From Faecalicatena faecalis (GTDB lineage Bacteria; Bacillota; Clostridia; Lachnospirales; Lachnospiraceae), in contig NZ_JABACJ020000022.1 in the NCBI RefSeq assembly GCF_012524165.2, positions 18,849-82,848 on the forward strand: a DNA stretch of 64,000 bases. Reading direction: 5' to 3'. Below are positions 1-8,157 of the stretch, one piece after another. A program made the translations under genes and the position numbers. The notes beneath the pieces were generated by a model. It did no database searches and was not told the origin of the DNA. It worked only from the letters and a program-made list of their open reading frames with translations. Numbering within the stretch: position 1 is the first letter of the stretch; each line of letters opens with the position of its first letter.

Positions 1-1026
1 GTAGGAAAGTACGCAATCGTTTATATTACCTATTTGCTGCTGGGATGGACATTTGATATCATGGATATATCCAAGAACAGTCTGATACCTGTTATGAGTA
101 CAAATGATAAAGAGCGAAACAGCCTGTCTCTTTTCAACGCATTGGGAACATTGGCCGGAGGAGCGGTGATTGGTGTATTAGGACCTGTCATTGTAGCAGA
201 TGGGAAATTGGAAAGTTATTATGTATTGATCTTCGGTTCTATGGCAATGACGCTTGGCCTTTCTGTTTTGGGAGCATTATGTGTCAGGGAACGCGTGGGA
301 TTTGAGGGGAATGACGAGGAAAAGTATTCCTTGAAAGAGATGCTTCGTTTTCTGAGATATAAGCCTGTATGGGCAGCGTTTGTATCTACTTTGGTCGTGG
401 GTGCAGGAAGTTCAGTGGCTGGTGGAGCCGGTGCATATTTTTATACATATGTTTTAGGAGATATGAAACTTATGTCAGGAGTTTCCATCATAAGTTTGAT
501 CACAGCGCCATTTGGAATTGTAATAGGACCGTATCTTGCCAACCGTTTTGGTAAAAAAAAGGTTTATCTGTCAGCGATCATTATATCAACAGCACTTAAT
601 CTCCTTCGTTTGATAGATGTGACTTCTATGGTTTTGATATATATCAGCGCCTTTATCGGAGGCGTGGCCGGAGGCTGGATGGTACCTGTCAGCACCAGTA
701 TACAGGCAGACAATACCACTTATGTGCAGTACAAAACAGGAAGACGTGTAGAAGCAGCCATTGCTTCGCTTACATCTTTTGTCAGTAAGGTTGCACAAGG
801 GCTTGGAGGAGCCATTCCGGGTTATGTAATCGCAGCATGTGGTTTTGTTACCGGGGCGGCTGTTCAGCCAGAGAGTATCAATTCAGGCATTATTCTTTGC
901 GTACTTGTTCTGCCAACGATATTAGGTGTATTAGGCATCATTATCTTTGGTACACAGTATACGCTGGATCAAAAAGCGGTGGCAGAGATGGATGCAAAAG
1001 TTGCTGAAAAAAATAGTAATAACTAA
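1..1026 (+). CDS. GPH-family sugar:cation symporter, 3' part (5' end outside window)
   Basis: The frame is open from the first base of the window, so the gene begins upstream and about 341 codons are visible. The product is a hydrophobic polytopic membrane protein. The loop with DIMDISKNSLIPVMS followed by a Lys/Glu/Arg-rich turn resembles the central loop of the glycoside-pentoside-hexuronide (MelB-like) symporters, and several membrane segments follow, ending with a short charged tail. These carriers import glycosides with Na+ or H+. A GH78 rhamnosidase starts 20 bases downstream, so a rhamnose-containing glycoside is a reasonable guess for the substrate. Family assignment is fairly secure; the substrate is inference from context. 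Confidence 0.8.
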   Translation, partial: VGKYAIVYITYLLLGWTFDIMDISKNSLIPVMSTNDKERNSLSLFNALGTLAGGAVIGVLGPVIVADGKLESYYVLIFGSMAMTLGLSVLGALCVRERVGFEGNDEEKYSLKEMLRFLRYKPVWAAFVSTLVVGAGSSVAGGAGAYFYTYVLGDMKLMSGVSIISLITAPFGIVIGPYLANRFGKKKVYLSAIIISTALNLLRLIDVTSMVLIYISAFIGGVAGGWMVPVSTSIQADNTTYVQYKTGRRVEAAIASLTSFVSKVAQGLGGAIPGYVIAACGFVTGAAVQPESINSGIILCVLVLPTILGVLGIIIFGTQYTLDQKAVAEMDAKVAEKNSNN

Positions 1027-1045
1027 TACAGTCAGGGAGGTTGCT

Positions 1046-3685
1046 ATGGAGCTTACAAGACTTAAAGTAAACAGCCAAAACAGACCATGTGTGGACGAAA
1101 CACCGTATTTTTCATGGGTAATCACCAGTAATAAAAGAAATGTGATGCAGACATCTTATCATATTACGGTGACAGGTCCGGAAGAAGTGATGTGGGATTC
1201 AGGAGTGGTAGAAAGCGATAAAAGCATTTTTGTAGAGTATAGTGGTAAGCCGTTGAAAAGTCTCTGTGATTATATCTGGACTGTGGAGGTGACAGACAAC
1301 ACCGGGGAAAGGGCGGCTGCATCCTCATCCTTTGAGACAGGTTTCGTAAATAAAGAGTGGACGGCAGAGTGGGTAAAGTCTCCGATTCCAATGAAAAAGG
1401 TGAAGCCCGGAACCGGAGGACAGAATCCGGCAGAGTATTTCCGTAAAGAATTTAGAGTACAGCCTGGTGTCAAACGGGCACGTGTCTATGCAACATGCCA
1501 TGGAGCTTATCAGCTTAGCATGAATGGAATACGTCCGGATGATAGAGAGTTTGCACCGGAATTTACTGTCTATTCCAAGTATCTGTGTTATCAGACATAT
1601 GATGTGACCCCGCTTTTGCAGGAGGGAGACAATGCCATAGGAATGCTGGTGGGAGATGGTTGGTATAACAGTGAAAACTTTAAGCCGCGCGACAAGAAGT
1701 TCAAAGCAGAGCATGCAGTCTTATTCCAGATAAAGATTGACTATGAAGACGGAACGAGTGAAATGGTACGGTCTGATGGGAAGGTAAAAGTTTCGGAAAG
1801 CCCGGTACGGTCTTCTGACTTATTTGCAGGCGAACTTTACGATGCACAGATGGAGCAGGAGGGATGGAATTGTCCTGGATTTGATGACAGCAGGTGGAAA
1901 GCCGCTATCCCGTCCGGGAAAACTTATGCAAATCTGGTAGCTCAGTACGGGGAACCGGTACGGCCTGTAAAAGAAGTTCCGGCAGTGGGGATGACAGTCA
2001 GTCCAAAAGGTGAGACGATCATTGATTTTGGGCAGAATTTAGCCGGTGTGCTGCGTGTGAAAACAGAGCTGCCAGCCGGAGCAAAGATTGTACTGGATCA
2101 TTTTGAGACGCTGGATCAATATGGAAATTATTTTAATAATATTTTTCATGCTGAAAAAACAGGACATAAACAAAGTGATATTTATATTTCAAATGGGAAG
2201 ACTGCGGAGTATATACCGCACTTTACATATCATGGATTCCGCTATGTGAGGGTGACCTGTGATGTTCCAGTGCAGCCGGGGGATTTTACGGCAATCGTTC
2301 TGTCCTCAGATAATGAGGATTTGGGTTTTTTTGAAACATCTCATGGAGATATAAACCGACTCTATGAAAATACCAGATGGTCTCAGCGTTCTAACATGCT
2401 CTCTATCCCGACAGACTGTCCTCAAAGAGAAAAAGGCGGATGGACCGGGGATATTCAGATTTATGCAAGAACGGCCATGCTCAACGAAAACGTAACACCG
2501 TTTCTGACAAGATGGCTGCGAAACATGACCTGTAGTCAACAAAAAAACGGAGCAATACCAAATGTGATACCACTTACCGGCATATATGAACTCTTGGAGA
2601 AGTTGAATAGATTTATATATCATAATTATGAACCGGTCGGAGAAGCGGGATGGGGAGATGCGGCCTGTATTATTCCATGGAGCATGTATCAGCTGACAGG
2701 AAATATCAGGATATTGAAAGAACAGTATGACACAATGAAAAGATGGTGTGATTATATTATTACTACTGCAGAGAAACGCAGGGGTAAAATGAAACATCCG
2801 AAAGAGATTGACCGGTATCTGTGGAATACAGGGCATCAGTATGGAGAATGGCTGATACCAAGCCAGATGGTAAATGGAATGGACCGCAGTTCTGTAAAAC
2901 GTATCAATACTTCTGTTTACTGTGCTCCGATTTTCGGATGGAATTCCTGCCGGATTATGGAGGAGACGGCGGCGCTTCTGGGACATACTGCAGAGGAACT
3001 GTATTATGGTGATATTGCCTCCAGAATGAAATCTGCCATTCAAAAAGGGCTGATTGACGAGGATGGCAGGATGCCCTTGGATATGATGGGAAGTTACGTA
3101 CTGGCGCTTGCATTTGATCTGGCACCTGAAAAGAAAAAAGAAAGCATAGCCGGACATTTGATCCGCAAGATAGAGGAGAACGGGGACTGCCTTGATACCG
3201 GGTTCCTGACGACTCCGTATCTTCTGGATGCGCTTTGTAAGATTGGCAGGATCGACAAAGCGTATAAGATTTTGCTCCAGACAAAATGTCCTTCCTGGCT
3301 CTATGAAGTGAAACAGGGAGCGACAACTATCTGGGAAAACTACATTTCTTACAATGAGGATGGTTCACCTATCATAACGAGCCTGAACCATTATGCCTTT
3401 GGCTGTGTGGATGACTGGATGTTCCGTAAGATAGGCGGCATTGATATGGCGGCTCCCGGATTTAAGAAAATCGTGATTGCACCGGAACCGGACAATGCGT
3501 TTACCAGTGTGAAGCGTACCTATATGAGCGAGTACGGAACAATCGGGGCGCAGTGGAGTATGACGGACGGAAACTTTAAGATAAAAGCAGAGATTCCCTG
3601 TAACACAACTGCAGTCGTCCGGCTGCCGGATGGTAGCTCGCATGAGGTAGGAAGCGGGGTATATAACTTTGAATGTCGGGTATAA
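1046..3685 (+). CDS. GH78 alpha-L-rhamnosidase (first copy)
   Basis: About 879 residues, the usual size of a GH78 enzyme, without a signal peptide, so probably cytoplasmic. The start is the ATG at 1046, preceded by GGGAGG; the frame is open further upstream inside the previous gene but lacks a ribosome site there. The N-terminal beta-sandwich domains lead to DFGQNLAGVLRV, then the catalytic (alpha/alpha)6 barrel with DCPQREKGGWTGD. D457, E462 and D469 match the spacing of the acidic triad known in the Bacillus RhaB structure. GATTIWE ends at E764, the expected general base. It releases terminal L-rhamnose from glycosides. Neighbours are a sugar symporter and an esterase. It differs from the second GH78 at 39663 in the catalytic loop. 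Confidence 0.92.
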   Translation: MELTRLKVNSQNRPCVDETPYFSWVITSNKRNVMQTSYHITVTGPEEVMWDSGVVESDKSIFVEYSGKPLKSLCDYIWTVEVTDNTGERAAASSSFETGFVNKEWTAEWVKSPIPMKKVKPGTGGQNPAEYFRKEFRVQPGVKRARVYATCHGAYQLSMNGIRPDDREFAPEFTVYSKYLCYQTYDVTPLLQEGDNAIGMLVGDGWYNSENFKPRDKKFKAEHAVLFQIKIDYEDGTSEMVRSDGKVKVSESPVRSSDLFAGELYDAQMEQEGWNCPGFDDSRWKAAIPSGKTYANLVAQYGEPVRPVKEVPAVGMTVSPKGETIIDFGQNLAGVLRVKTELPAGAKIVLDHFETLDQYGNYFNNIFHAEKTGHKQSDIYISNGKTAEYIPHFTYHGFRYVRVTCDVPVQPGDFTAIVLSSDNEDLGFFETSHGDINRLYENTRWSQRSNMLSIPTDCPQREKGGWTGDIQIYARTAMLNENVTPFLTRWLRNMTCSQQKNGAIPNVIPLTGIYELLEKLNRFIYHNYEPVGEAGWGDAACIIPWSMYQLTGNIRILKEQYDTMKRWCDYIITTAEKRRGKMKHPKEIDRYLWNTGHQYGEWLIPSQMVNGMDRSSVKRINTSVYCAPIFGWNSCRIMEETAALLGHTAEELYYGDIASRMKSAIQKGLIDEDGRMPLDMMGSYVLALAFDLAPEKKKESIAGHLIRKIEENGDCLDTGFLTTPYLLDALCKIGRIDKAYKILLQTKCPSWLYEVKQGATTIWENYISYNEDGSPIITSLNHYAFGCVDDWMFRKIGGIDMAAPGFKKIVIAPEPDNAFTSVKRTYMSEYGTIGAQWSMTDGNFKIKAEIPCNTTAVVRLPDGSSHEVGSGVYNFECRV

Positions 3686-3725
3686 ATGCCGGGAAGCGGC
3701 TAAAAAACAGGAAGAAAGAGAAAAA

Positions 3726-3800
3726 ATGAAAACAACAGATCAAAAGCAGGCGGAGATAACTTCAGGTGTAATGGACCTGCAAAGTTTTACTTTAGAATAA
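3726..3800 (+). other. Short 24-codon ORF of unknown status between GH78 and esterase
   Basis: An ATG at 3726 follows a purine-rich stretch (AGGAAGAAAGAG) and opens a 24-codon frame ending in TAA at 3800. The peptide starts MKTTDQKQAE and is hydrophilic, with no membrane segment and no family I recognise. The 3686-3829 gap otherwise holds only a weak GCCG/CGGC hairpin at about 3687-3702. It may be a leader peptide, the remnant of a deleted gene, or chance. There is no independent evidence that it is translated. Confidence 0.25.
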
Positions 3801-3829
3801 CATATGTTTACATTTTCAGGAGGTATGAT

Positions 3830-4882
3830 ATGGGGAAGTATAAAGGAATCTTCTGGCCGGCTCTGATCGGGCTTGGGCATATTCCAAAAGTAAAAAAAGA
3901 TCAGTTTTATGATCAGGGTGGAAGATATAAGAGAGCTACCGGTGATGAAAAAATGTCATTTTATTTGAGACATCCGGTATTCCGGAATAATCTGTCGTTA
4001 TTCTTCAATATGGATGAAAAAACACTCAAGCTGATATCGAGAATGACCTACAGAGAATTCTGCACTTTTTACGGAGACCTCTTTAAGACAGGCAAAAGTA
4101 CCCGGGTTGACGAAGTGGCAGATGCTTTTAATTACCTGCTTGAACAGGATGAGAAAGGAAATATCAGGATACTATCTGGATTTTATTCTGCAGAGGAAGT
4201 TTCAAGGGATCCGGACAAGGCAAGACCGAGGGCTATATTCTATAAAGGCAGTTCTGTTAAACCTGCTGCTATTGTGATACCGGGAGGCGGATTCGATTCA
4301 AACGTAAATGAATATGAGGGTTTTCCCTATGCTATGGAACTCCATAAGGCAGGCTATTCTGTCTTTATTTACAATCACAGAGTAGGAGAACAGCTCCATG
4401 TGAAAGATTCTCAGAAAAAGGGGGAAGAAGCGGTTAGGGATACAGTGGTATTTTTAGAATGGCTCTTGGAGCATGAAAAAGAACTGGGTATTTCTATGAA
4501 AGGTTATGCAGTTTTTGGAAGTTCGGCAGGCGGTTTGATAGCGACTGCACTTACGTTCAGCAATTATGGGGACTGCAGCAGCAAGCGTGGGTTCCCAAGA
4601 CCATGTATGATCGCCCCCATTTACGGATTGGACTGGAATATCGAGGTCCGACCGGAGGATGCGGGCGTAGTGGTATTTACAAGAGTCGGAGAAGGGGATG
4701 CTTTTGGATTTGATGGAGCAGCAGGAAAATTTCAGGAGATAAAAGCCGTACTCGGAGAAGAAAATTTTGATGCAAAACTGCTCTCAAATTTTCCTCATGG
4801 TTCCGGGCTTGGACTGCACACAGACGGAGAGGGATGGATGAAAGAAGCGATAGAGTTTTGGGAAACTCATCAAAAGAAATAA
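3830..4882 (+). CDS. Alpha/beta-hydrolase fold esterase (HSL/acetyl-xylan-esterase-like)
   Basis: A 350-residue protein with a long N-terminal cap (about 1-140) and a C-terminal alpha/beta-hydrolase core. The oxyanion-hole motif GGG is at residues 152-154 after a beta strand (AAIVIP), and the nucleophile elbow G-S-S-A-G places the catalytic serine at 232. H323 in FPHGSGLG is the likely catalytic histidine. No signal peptide is seen, so it is probably cytoplasmic. AGGAGG sits six bases before the ATG at 3830; another ATG five bases earlier is out of frame. Position after a symporter and rhamnosidase suggests removal of acyl groups from imported glycosides, which is inference. Family fold is clear, substrate unknown. 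Confidence 0.8.
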   Translation: MGKYKGIFWPALIGLGHIPKVKKDQFYDQGGRYKRATGDEKMSFYLRHPVFRNNLSLFFNMDEKTLKLISRMTYREFCTFYGDLFKTGKSTRVDEVADAFNYLLEQDEKGNIRILSGFYSAEEVSRDPDKARPRAIFYKGSSVKPAAIVIPGGGFDSNVNEYEGFPYAMELHKAGYSVFIYNHRVGEQLHVKDSQKKGEEAVRDTVVFLEWLLEHEKELGISMKGYAVFGSSAGGLIATALTFSNYGDCSSKRGFPRPCMIAPIYGLDWNIEVRPEDAGVVVFTRVGEGDAFGFDGAAGKFQEIKAVLGEENFDAKLLSNFPHGSGLGLHTDGEGWMKEAIEFWETHQKK

Positions 4883-4895
4883 AAAGACAGTATTG

Positions 4896-4940
4896 AAAAA
4901 AACTGACCGGGAATTATGGCTGGTCAGTTTTTGTTTGGTT
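4896..4940. terminator. Bidirectional intrinsic terminator between esterase and araC-type gene
   Basis: An 11-bp perfect inverted repeat, AAAAACTGACC (4898-4908) and GGTCAGTTTTT (4922-4932), with a 13-base loop. A-runs and T-runs on both sides let it end both the plus-strand esterase transcript and the minus-strand regulator transcript. Confidence 0.8.
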
Positions 4941-4966
4941 TAATGGTACCGTTATCGGAACTATTA

Positions 4967-6178
4967 TTATATCTTCATATTCTTTTTCCGATATCCCCCC
5001 GGCGATTGTCCGGTAATCTTCTGAAAGGTATCTGAAAAGTAACTCCTTGAACTGAAAGAAAGTTCATTGCTGATCTCCAGAATGCTCATATTGGTACTGC
5101 TTAAAAGCGTCTGTGCTTTCCGTATTTTTTCACGCTTGATATACTCACTGATGCTATACCCGGTTTCCTGTTTGAATTTTCGTGAGAAATAGTATTCCGT
5201 ATACCCCGCACGCTGTGAAAGAAACTCAATCGAAAGTTTTTCGTTTACATGTACAGAAATATAATCACAGCAGTTCTGGACAGTCTTTGAAATCGCAGAG
5301 TTCACTCTGGCCTGGCGGACGCGCTGCATGTAATCCTCAAGCATGGTGCGGCACAGGTTCGTGGTCTCGGAGATTGTTCCCGCATCTTCGCATCTCTGTG
5401 TATAGTAATCGCACAGTGTATAGGAGATGGAAGGGGAGAGACCTCCTTCAATAGCGGCCCGGGAGCACAGGGTCAAAAGTACAATCAGATTATTCTTGGA
5501 ATGGCGCAGGGAATCTCCTGCGTCAAATTTGACTCCGCTGCTTAAAGAACTCGATTTTTCCAGGGCATCTTTATAATTGGGATTTCCTTCGCGGAACATC
5601 TGGACGAGCATCTGCTCTGAGGCCCAGATTCCCCGGTGTTCGTCAGAAATATTGCGGATATCCTCAGGGCTGTCTTCCTCCTGAAGCATTGCCGGATATT
5701 GCAGGTCCTGGGAGGAAATCTTTTCCCCGGTAATGCAGTAATGCAGCATGATTGCGTACTGGAAAAGCAGATTGGTCGGCAGGATGGGGATTTCGTCAAG
5801 CTGTTTCAGGACAGCGAGTTTTGCCTGTACGGACAGGTTATGCTGATCCAGCTTTTCCTTTAACTTTTGGTAGGAATTACGTCCTGAAAAGGTCGGCCCG
5901 ATGATATGGATCTTCTGCAGTCTGTCCTCCTCCCATTCAAAATCGGCAATCCATAGTATATTGAGGAAACTATCCATGACAAACGGGTGGTGTCCGTTCT
6001 GGGCATACTTAAGAAGTTGTTCCGACTGGTTGATCATGAAAAAGCTGTTTCCGTCAATCATTTCTTCCGGGCAGTTGGTGTGAAGGAGCGTAAGGTCCGG
6101 CGTATAGCTCCAGAGATACAGCTTATGGCTGCAGCTGATCAGTTCCTGGAATAATTTAAGATTCGTCTGGATATCCAT
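4967..6178 (-). CDS. AraC-family transcriptional regulator with large N-terminal sensor region
   Basis: 403 residues. The last 100 or so form a typical AraC/XylS double helix-turn-helix: the first HTH includes LSIEFLSQRAGYTEYYFSRK, the second ISNELSFSSRSYFSDTFQK, followed by the family end motif TGQSPGGYRKK. The N-terminal 290 residues are a helical, apparently soluble region without a clear cupin pattern. The start codon at 6178-6176 overlaps the stop codon of the upstream small gene (TAATG), so translation is probably coupled. It is divergent from the GH1/GPH/GH2 cluster beginning at 6761 and is the obvious candidate regulator of that cluster; the ligand is unknown. Confidence 0.88.
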   Translation of the reverse strand: MDIQTNLKLFQELISCSHKLYLWSYTPDLTLLHTNCPEEMIDGNSFFMINQSEQLLKYAQNGHHPFVMDSFLNILWIADFEWEEDRLQKIHIIGPTFSGRNSYQKLKEKLDQHNLSVQAKLAVLKQLDEIPILPTNLLFQYAIMLHYCITGEKISSQDLQYPAMLQEEDSPEDIRNISDEHRGIWASEQMLVQMFREGNPNYKDALEKSSSLSSGVKFDAGDSLRHSKNNLIVLLTLCSRAAIEGGLSPSISYTLCDYYTQRCEDAGTISETTNLCRTMLEDYMQRVRQARVNSAISKTVQNCCDYISVHVNEKLSIEFLSQRAGYTEYYFSRKFKQETGYSISEYIKREKIRKAQTLLSSTNMSILEISNELSFSSRSYFSDTFQKITGQSPGGYRKKNMKI

Positions 6179-6420
6179 TATTCATCACCTTCGTAAAGAT
6201 ATTCTGTAAGGAGTGCGTAATCCTCATCAAGTTCGCAGCGTACGACTCCCGTATTCCAATAATGCGGCTGTCTGGCAATTGAGCAGAAAACATACTGGCT
6301 CAGTGCGGAGGAAAGATTTAAGACATCCCCTTCAATCGTTTCGTAGTAAACTTCTCCGTGACATTTCTTTATCTGCATCAGAAATTTCGTGATTTCAATA
6401 TCTGTTCTTAAGTGTTTCAC
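6178..6420 (-). CDS. Small conserved-looking protein (80 aa) coupled to AraC regulator
   Basis: An 80-residue soluble acidic protein starting with GTG at 6420. An AGGAGG lies nine bases upstream of that GTG, and the nearer ATG at 6427 is out of frame. The sequence begins MKHLRTDIEI and ends ELDEDYALLTEYLYEGDE. I have a weak recollection of similar small proteins in Lachnospiraceae, often annotated without function. No membrane segment, HTH or catalytic motif is visible. Its stop overlaps the start of the AraC gene, which argues for co-regulation or a partner role, for example an inhibitor or co-sensor. Function unknown. Confidence 0.65.
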   Translation of the reverse strand: MKHLRTDIEITKFLMQIKKCHGEVYYETIEGDVLNLSSALSQYVFCSIARQPHYWNTGVVRCELDEDYALLTEYLYEGDE

Positions 6421-6760
6421 TTTTCATTCCCTCCTCTCGGGGTTTGTATCCATGTCCTTATAAGAATCGTGTTACATTCCTATATTATATTATACAAGAG
6501 GAAAGAAGTGTCCAGAAATTAGCGATTTTATTTGAAAAATAGTCTGCAGAGAAATAGAAAACTAATTTTAAAATAAAATAGCAAATTTACGAACACAATG
6601 CAAAAATAAAACCAGTATAATCAAAATCAGCAGGAATTCAGAGAGACTTTGTTGTATTTCTGGTGAAATGGGAGTCACGTTCTGAATCCAACAGGCTGAA
6701 TTACAGGATATCTCTTACAGGTATCGACCATTTTATAAAGAATAAGTGAGGATACGAGAA
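6421..6760. promoter_or_regulatory. Divergent intergenic region with -10 box for the GH1 operon
   Basis: This 340-base AT-rich gap separates the minus-strand small gene/AraC pair from the plus-strand GH1 gene. A perfect TATAAT is at 6616-6621 on the plus strand without a good -35 box, as expected for an activator-dependent promoter; it implies a leader of about 130 bases. On the minus strand a TATAAT-rich stretch (about 6480-6496) can serve the small gene. No riboswitch was recognised in the leader. Confidence 0.5.
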
Positions 6761-8065
6761 ATGAAAAAGTTTGCAAAGAATTTTATGCTTGGTGCGGCCA
6801 CAGCGGCGCATCAGGTGGAAGGCAACAATATCCACAGTGATTACTGGGCACAGGAGCAGCTTCCGCACTCTATGTTCAATGAGCCATCACTGGATGCGGT
6901 GGATCATTACAACCGATATACGGAAGATATCCGCCTTCTGGCAGAGGCAGGGCTGAATGCATACCGTTTTTCCATCGAGTGGGCGCGAATTCAGCCAAAG
7001 CCGGATGCGTGGGATGAGAAGGAAGTAGAGCATTATAGAGCGGTTTTAAAGTGCTGTCATGAGAATGGAGTGAAGCCGATCGTTACCATGCATCATTTTT
7101 CTTCCCCTAAATGGCTGATTTCCCAGGGAGGCTGGGAGAATCCGGAGACGGTGAAGAAGTTCGCAGCATATTGTAAGCGGCTGGTTAGTGAGCTGGGGGA
7201 TCAGATGGAATATGTCTGTACGATCAATGAGGCAAATATGAGACTGCAGCTGGCGGCTCTGATGCAGGATATGATGAAGCGGATGCAGGCACACAGTGAT
7301 CAGGAGGGTACAGGCGGCAAAAAATCAGAGAGTGACGTGCAGGTCGGAATCAATATGAATCAGGAAAATATGATGCTCAGTATGATGGAAACAGCACAGG
7401 CATTTGGAATCCAGGACCCGCGGAAAGTACATACCTTTGTTTCGCAGTGCACCCCAGAGGGTGACCTTCTGGTCATGCGCGCCCATGAGGCGGCCAGAGA
7501 TGCCATGAAAGAGGCCTGTCCTCATCTGAAAATCGGCCTGACCTTATCTCTTCATGACATGCAGCCGTATCCGGGGGGAGAGACATTTGCCGGGAAGGAA
7601 TGGGATGATGAGTTTCTTCATTATCTTCCTTTTATTAAAAATGATGATTTCCTCGGTGTACAGTGCTACACGAGAAAACATTTTGACAAGGATGGAGTGA
7701 CACAGCCTGCAGCTGACGTGAGGCGGACGCAGATGGGATATGAAGATTATCCTTCTGCAATCGCGAATGTGGTCAGAAAAGTGGCAGAGGATTTCAAAGG
7801 AGATCTGATTGTAACGGAAAATGGGATCGCCACAGAGGATGATGCCAGACGCTGTGAATTTGTGAAAGAGGCCGCAGAGGGAATCCAGGCATGCATCGAA
7901 GACGGAATTCCGGTGAAAGGGTATATGTACTGGTTACTTCTGGATAATTTCGAATGGCAGAAGGGATATGGTATGACATTCGGGCTGATCGCGGTAGACA
8001 GAAGCACGCAGACACGTACAGCGAAGGAAAGCCTGTCGGTACTGGGGTGCTTGATTGAGAGATAA
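6761..8065 (+). CDS. GH1 beta-glycosidase (non-phosphorylated substrate type)
   Basis: 434 residues from the ATG at 6761, which has GTGAGG eight bases upstream; an in-frame GTG five codons earlier overlaps that ribosome site and is less likely. Motifs in order: FMLGAATAAHQVEG near the N terminus, RFSIEWARIQP, the acid/base glutamate E157 in TINEAN, and the nucleophile E353 in VTENG. Near the C terminus NFEW gives the Glu-Trp pair that binds free sugar hydroxyls in ordinary beta-glucosidases/galactosidases, unlike the Ser-Lys-Tyr set of the 6-phospho enzyme at 59921. The chain is somewhat short for GH1 and carries a Met/Gln-rich stretch around residues 165-210. It is cytoplasmic and next to a GPH symporter, so it probably acts on an imported disaccharide or glycoside. 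Confidence 0.9.
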   Translation: MKKFAKNFMLGAATAAHQVEGNNIHSDYWAQEQLPHSMFNEPSLDAVDHYNRYTEDIRLLAEAGLNAYRFSIEWARIQPKPDAWDEKEVEHYRAVLKCCHENGVKPIVTMHHFSSPKWLISQGGWENPETVKKFAAYCKRLVSELGDQMEYVCTINEANMRLQLAALMQDMMKRMQAHSDQEGTGGKKSESDVQVGINMNQENMMLSMMETAQAFGIQDPRKVHTFVSQCTPEGDLLVMRAHEAARDAMKEACPHLKIGLTLSLHDMQPYPGGETFAGKEWDDEFLHYLPFIKNDDFLGVQCYTRKHFDKDGVTQPAADVRRTQMGYEDYPSAIANVVRKVAEDFKGDLIVTENGIATEDDARRCEFVKEAAEGIQACIEDGIPVKGYMYWLLLDNFEWQKGYGMTFGLIAVDRSTQTRTAKESLSVLGCLIER

Positions 8066-8157
8066 GTAATATCTGTAATTACCTGGTTTATATCACGGTC
8101 AGGAAATAAGAGCAGAGAGTAAAGATAAAGGGAACTCATAGGAGTGGAGGAAGAGTC

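Noticed and set aside
2306..3157. Long open frame (283 codons) on the minus strand inside the first GH78 gene
   Set aside because: It is antisense to a gene with a full set of catalytic motifs, has no ribosome site and no recognisable domain; frequent byproduct of codon bias.
3687..3702. Terminator after first GH78
   Set aside because: Stem of only four pairs and no T-run.
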